Source: Bombus terrestris | Lineage: Eukaryota > Arthropoda > Insecta > Hymenoptera > Apidae | Reading direction: 5' to 3' | Assembly (NCBI RefSeq): GCF_910591885.1 | Contig: NC_063275.1 | Span: forward strand, 22,122,501 to 22,186,500 | DNA: 64,000 bases | Part shown: positions 25,493 through 64,000 of the stretch, piece by piece | Position numbering within the stretch: position 1 is the stretch's first letter | How the letters are laid out: every line of letters starts with the position of its first letter | Notes under the pieces: model-generated | The model's input: only the letters and a program-made list of their open reading frames with translations | Database searches by the model: none | Told to the model about the DNA's origin: nothing | Program-made: the position numbers and the translations under genes

Positions 25493-26621
25493 TTCTTCGT
25501 CGTTCTGCTCAATCACATGTATACTCGAGCGCCATTCGAGCGACGATCGTTGAATTCTCGATCGACTCGTTCTTAGAATTTCTCGTTTTTCATCGGCTTC
25601 GTCTCGATTCGTCGGTCTCGAACTGACGGCCTTTTATTTTGTGTTCTCCCTTACGTTTAGTTAATTTTTTTTTACTATGTATATATATATATATTTATTT
25701 ATATGTATGTATATATGTATGTATATAATGGTGGCTAAATTGACAAGTGTTTATATCGAAGGTATTCTCTTCATCTTTTTTAAAGATCTAGGTACCTAGA
25801 CTGGCAATGTTTAAGGTATGCACGCTCGTGGATTCGCAGTTTTAGTTTTTGAATTTGTTTTTTCTTTACTGTTCTCTGTTTTTCTATTTCGTTCGAATTT
25901 CTTTTCCTTTTTTGGTTTTCGTTCTCTGCCGGCGATCGCAAGTTTTCCACTTTCAATCTTTCGCGTATCGTGGATAATATACGCTCGCGTCGTCGTCGCG
26001 ATTAAACATGGGAACGAGAGTCAGCGTAAAATCGAAGATCACGTCGCAGGCGCAGGGAGATTTACGATCAGCGCGCTACGATTGGAATGTCACGAAGTAG
26101 TCACAGCGCGTTTTAGTCATCCGACCGGTCTGACCAGCGGCTGTCTCTATCTCTTACTCGATCGAAGCACAGAGGCACCCGGCTCGTTTGTTACCTCTTC
26201 GTCGACGTCTTTGGTCTGGACACTTTCCATTTCACATCGAAACAGTGTTCGCGGTCAAGTTAGCCATTAACAATCGCTAACCTCGATCTCTATATACGTT
26301 TCCTTAGTCGTTCTCGCTTCGAACTTCTTCGTTCTTCTTTTTCTAGTTCTATTCGTCGATCCAGGATGCCAATGTCGATCTAGCTTGTACAGTTTATCTA
26401 TCTCCCTTCGTATCGAAGTAATCACAACGTTATTTTTAGTCCGTCGCACTCTTAGGACTTTTAGTCCTGGCGGGACATTGATTTTTTTTTTCAATATTTT
26501 TAGACCTATTTCGTAGTTTCTGCTGCGAATCGATTTTACCCCCTGTTCCCAATACTTTCGTATCTGTCTTTGACCGCACGTTTCGTCCATCGTACACGCG
26601 CGATCGTCGCGTTCTCTTCGT

Positions 26622-61158
<34,537 letters not shown>

Positions 61159-62704
61159 TTAGAACCCTCTGTACGCGTACTTTCCGCGCGTACTGCGTTT
61201 TAATTATGAAAGAGCGATGCGACTATAAATTTAGGACAGCAACTTCTTTTTTTCTTTCGTATTTCTTTCTTCCTCGTACACGGTGAAACGAGCGTCCCGA
61301 GTAGCTCGAGTTGTTTATTTTTTGTTACCTTCCCCCCTTGTTCCTACTTTTTTTTTTTTGCTCCTTTTCTCTTATAAACGCTCGAATTTTTATGCATCAA
61401 CAAGCAACTGTTTAGTCCGCCAACCGCATCTGTATATAACGTTAAACAGAATTGTGTGTCAAAGAAACGAGCGTGTGGTGGCTGATTCTCGTGGATCAAC
61501 CGCGCTTGCCCGGTTAAACGAAAAATATGCTTTTGACGCTTACAAGCGGCTAACGCGTTTAAATGGCCAATGACGCGAAACGGCAAGAGATAATTATATT
61601 TCAGAGTCGATGCGCAAAACGGAGTTTGTCAATGAAATATTCTCTCTGCTCTATATTTTGTTCGATGACATGATCCATACGCGTACTTGTCGTACATCGT
61701 CCTATTTTTCTTTACTACTTTTATAATATTGAAAGAAGAAGGTTAAAGGACATTGGTATTCTTAATCCTTTTAAAATTCACGATATCCATTAAATGTTAC
61801 ATTACGCTCTTACATACTAACCTAATTAATACGAGAAAGAAATTCAATTCAATTTTAATTCCGGCGATTAAATTTCTGCCGTACGGTACTTCCATTTTCT
61901 TCCAATAATTATTTTCAAAGGCATACAAAAAAGAAAGACAGAAAACAGATACCTCTTTAATATCCAACGCTTAATAGCTTTTTAATATCCGAGGTTTCTC
62001 CAATAGCGGGTAATTTATCGTTCCCCTCTTATCTTACGTTTCCCAGAGATTTCCTCCGAGTGGAGAGACATTGTAACGGTTTGTGTAACGTAGTCGTGCA
62101 CGATGGAACTTATACGTTAGCTTAGACACGTAAAATGCAGAACGTCTGCGTTTGACTTAACGGGTCAGCAGATATGGGCTCGATGAGCCAATCAATCGGT
62201 TTCGAGTCAATGAATTCCATCGAAGATACTCCATTTTAACGAAAAAAGAGAAAAAACAAAAAAATGGAAAAGAAAGGGAAACTTACTCTATTCATACAAA
62301 AAATGTTTTAGTATCGCTGCGGATCGAAATCCGTAATTAGACGTTTGGTTTGATCATTTGATAGAGACCGTTCAACGGCGGCTGAAACGATATCGTTTTA
62401 GCCGCTTTGCTATGTGGTTGTGATCTTTGCCAAGGTGTGAAAGGTAGCTCGATCGAGATACGCGGTGGAATAAATGACCGTACGCGTGATAAAGTTAACT
62501 TACTGATGCGACAATAGTGGGCGGTACCGAGGCTTTGCGCGGGCTTCAATTATCACAGATCAGTTCGGTGGTATCGTGGAAATTCGAGCGACCTTCCTTT
62601 CACTGTTAATCGATGCCTTGCTCCCGATTGCAGTTTGCGTAGTTACCGTATTTGTAGATAGAATGCCTCTAGAATTCGACGTTCTACGTCCATGTCTATC
62701 TTAC

Positions 62705-62892
62705 TAGGTTGTCCGAAAAGTGTCTTTCTTTTACAGACACGTGTTTTACAACGACGCATCTTTATACAAACATGAAATCTAATCTATCGAACGTCGTGAT
62801 CTTTATTTTGATAGAACAAAATGGATCAAATGGATAAATCGGAAAATATTGTGCATCCATTATTTCTTTATAAAACGACGACGGACGACCTA
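62705..62892. mobile_element. Mariner-like MITE (non-autonomous, 188 bp)
   Basis: The left end reads TAGGTTGTCCGAAAAGTGTC, a classic mariner-type terminal sequence. The right end CGGACGACCTA at 62882-62892 is the inverse of TAGGTTGTCCG with one mismatch. The interior has no coding capacity. TA-rich flanks fit TA target choice, but a clean TA duplication is not visible because the ends are eroded. Confidence 0.65.
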
Positions 62893-63559
62893 AGATATCG
62901 TCTTATAGTCTTTCATCTGTTAATCTATTAAGGACCAACGTTGCGCCAACGCGACATTTCAGTTTCAATTCTTGTTCCATTGAAACCATTGTTCTTGACT
63001 TTATCCTTATGGAAACGTAGATTATGGATTCTGAATGATAAACTGTTCTTTTTTCGATCATGCAAACTTCTTCTTGTATTATTTATTTCCTTTTGGATCT
63101 GTAACTTATCTGTCAGGATTCTGTAAGGTATTTATTATTTTATATATATCTACGTTTTTTAATAATATTTTACCAATGCAATTTTTACATATTACTCCAC
63201 CGTTTGATTTTTAACGTTAAAACTATCAAAGTCAAAATCACTGATTGGTAATTTTTCATAGAAATTTTATAGACGTGTCACGGTAGTAACAAGCATTGAT
63301 TATTATCGAATGAACTTTTGTAAAGTACGTACATGGACAAAGATTTGTTCTTTGATTTGTATTATGTATCCTTTCATGTACTTTTCATATTGTTTTCTTT
63401 AATATCAAAGTTACAGTTTAATCACGTATAGTTCTAATGTTAACAGCGAATTTTATGTAGTTAGTTTTGATTCGTTTCATCGCATAAGCGATTTTACATA
63501 TTGATAAGTATCGGTAACATATCGACTGTAAGTGGAGAAAGTTTAAAGGAGCAGCTGAG

Positions 63560-63960
63560 AATGAGAGTCGAAGGACTCTGATTGATTCGACGATTGCGGG
63601 AATTTTGGAAGTTTCGAGAGTTCTGGCGATTCCGGAAGTTTCACGAGGTATTCTAGCGTTTTAGAGATCCTCGATGTCTCTAAGGAATACAGGAGTTCCA
63701 ACGGTTCTAAACGTATCACTGAGTTCCACTGCTTTTAACAGTTTAGGAAATAGTACTTCAATTACACTTGCGGTTTTCCAGATAGCCAAGTCCTAGGGAT
63801 TCGAGAAGATTTAGAAGATTTTACATATCTCTGGAATTTCTCGTTCGGAGGTTTCTCGAATTTTACAATTTTTCAACGCTTGACACACGACGAATCTTCG
63901 AAACCCCTGGACTTTAGCATATTCGTAAGATCCTTCTATCTTTTAGAAACTACAGAACAC
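63560..63960. repeat. Degenerate short-unit repeat field
   Basis: Many imperfect copies of units such as GATTCCGGAAGTTTC, GTTCTAAACG and GGAATTTCTCG follow each other with about 15-20 nt spacing. It resembles a decayed minisatellite. The boundaries are approximate. Confidence 0.4.
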
Positions 63961-64000
63961 CGAAAGTTCATGAACTAGAATTATCTAAATTGTGTGAAAT

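Larger units (their letters stand above)
13852..26621. other. Long CpG-rich non-coding interval downstream of Rdl
   Basis: About 12.8 kb without a recognisable protein. Frames of 60-170 codons occur on both strands but are rich in Arg/Ser/Phe, cross microsatellites and show no domain. The DNA is rich in T-tracts on the plus strand, CpG and TA/AAT/CA microsatellites. Its composition matches the Rdl introns, not the AT-rich genes to the left. It may contain an extended 3' UTR of Rdl (minus strand), introns of an unseen plus-strand gene starting at 13.8 kb, or plain intergenic DNA. Confidence 0.5.

Noticed and set aside
61660..61740. Short minus-strand ATG frame (MYDKYA) ending at a GC|GTATGG donor in the phase Rdl needs
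   Set aside because: There is no hydrophobic signal sequence in or upstream of it and the surrounding frame is lysine-rich. It is likely to be chance.
62337..62549. Candidate Rdl exon 1 with a GTAAGT donor
   Set aside because: The frame begins with TTG, not ATG, has no signal peptide, and the donor is in phase 1, while exon 2 needs phase 2.

Overview
This window is nuclear DNA from an insect, most likely a hymenopteran and possibly a bee. The evidence is four multi-exon genes with insect-type proteins, short AT-rich introns on the left, very CpG-rich large introns on the right, and abundant TA, GATA and GA microsatellites. The species cannot be fixed from sequence alone.

Left part (1-13.4 kb, AT-rich, compact housekeeping genes). 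A five-exon plus-strand gene encodes a WD40 protein of the MEP50/WDR77 family, the PRMT5 methylosome cofactor. It converges on a nine-exon minus-strand gene for Tudor-SN/SND1, with four staphylococcal-nuclease-like domains, a Tudor domain and a partial fifth SN domain. Next is a three-exon minus-strand gene for cytosolic Hsp90, ending in MEEVD, with two perfect three-unit heat shock elements and a TATA-like box upstream. The methylosome adaptor helps deposit symmetric dimethylarginine and the Tudor domain family can read it, so the two convergent neighbours are thematically linked.

Middle part (13.4-26.6 kb). Base composition changes near 13.5 kb to a CpG-rich, repeat-studded sequence. A promoter-like block (E-box, CRE-like site, CCAAT) precedes a weakly supported short plus-strand exon at 13.8 kb. 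No convincing protein-coding gene was found in the next 12.8 kb. It may be 3' UTR or flank of the next gene, or intron of an unseen plus-strand gene.

Right part (26.6-64 kb) holds most of one minus-strand gene, Rdl, the GABA-gated chloride channel subunit. All exons from the start of the mature extracellular domain to the stop codon are present. They include two mutually exclusive pairs: exon 3 (68 nt each, 54774-54841 and 50842-50909) and exon 6 (138 nt each, 32877-33014 and 31531-31668). Any one combination gives an open frame of 445 residues after the missing first exon. The signal-peptide exon was not found and is probably beyond the right edge. The introns carry microsatellites, a 101-bp tandem duplication, a G-rich/CGG tract and, at 62.7 kb, a 188-bp mariner-like MITE.

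No tRNA, rRNA, CRISPR array or intact transposase was recognised.
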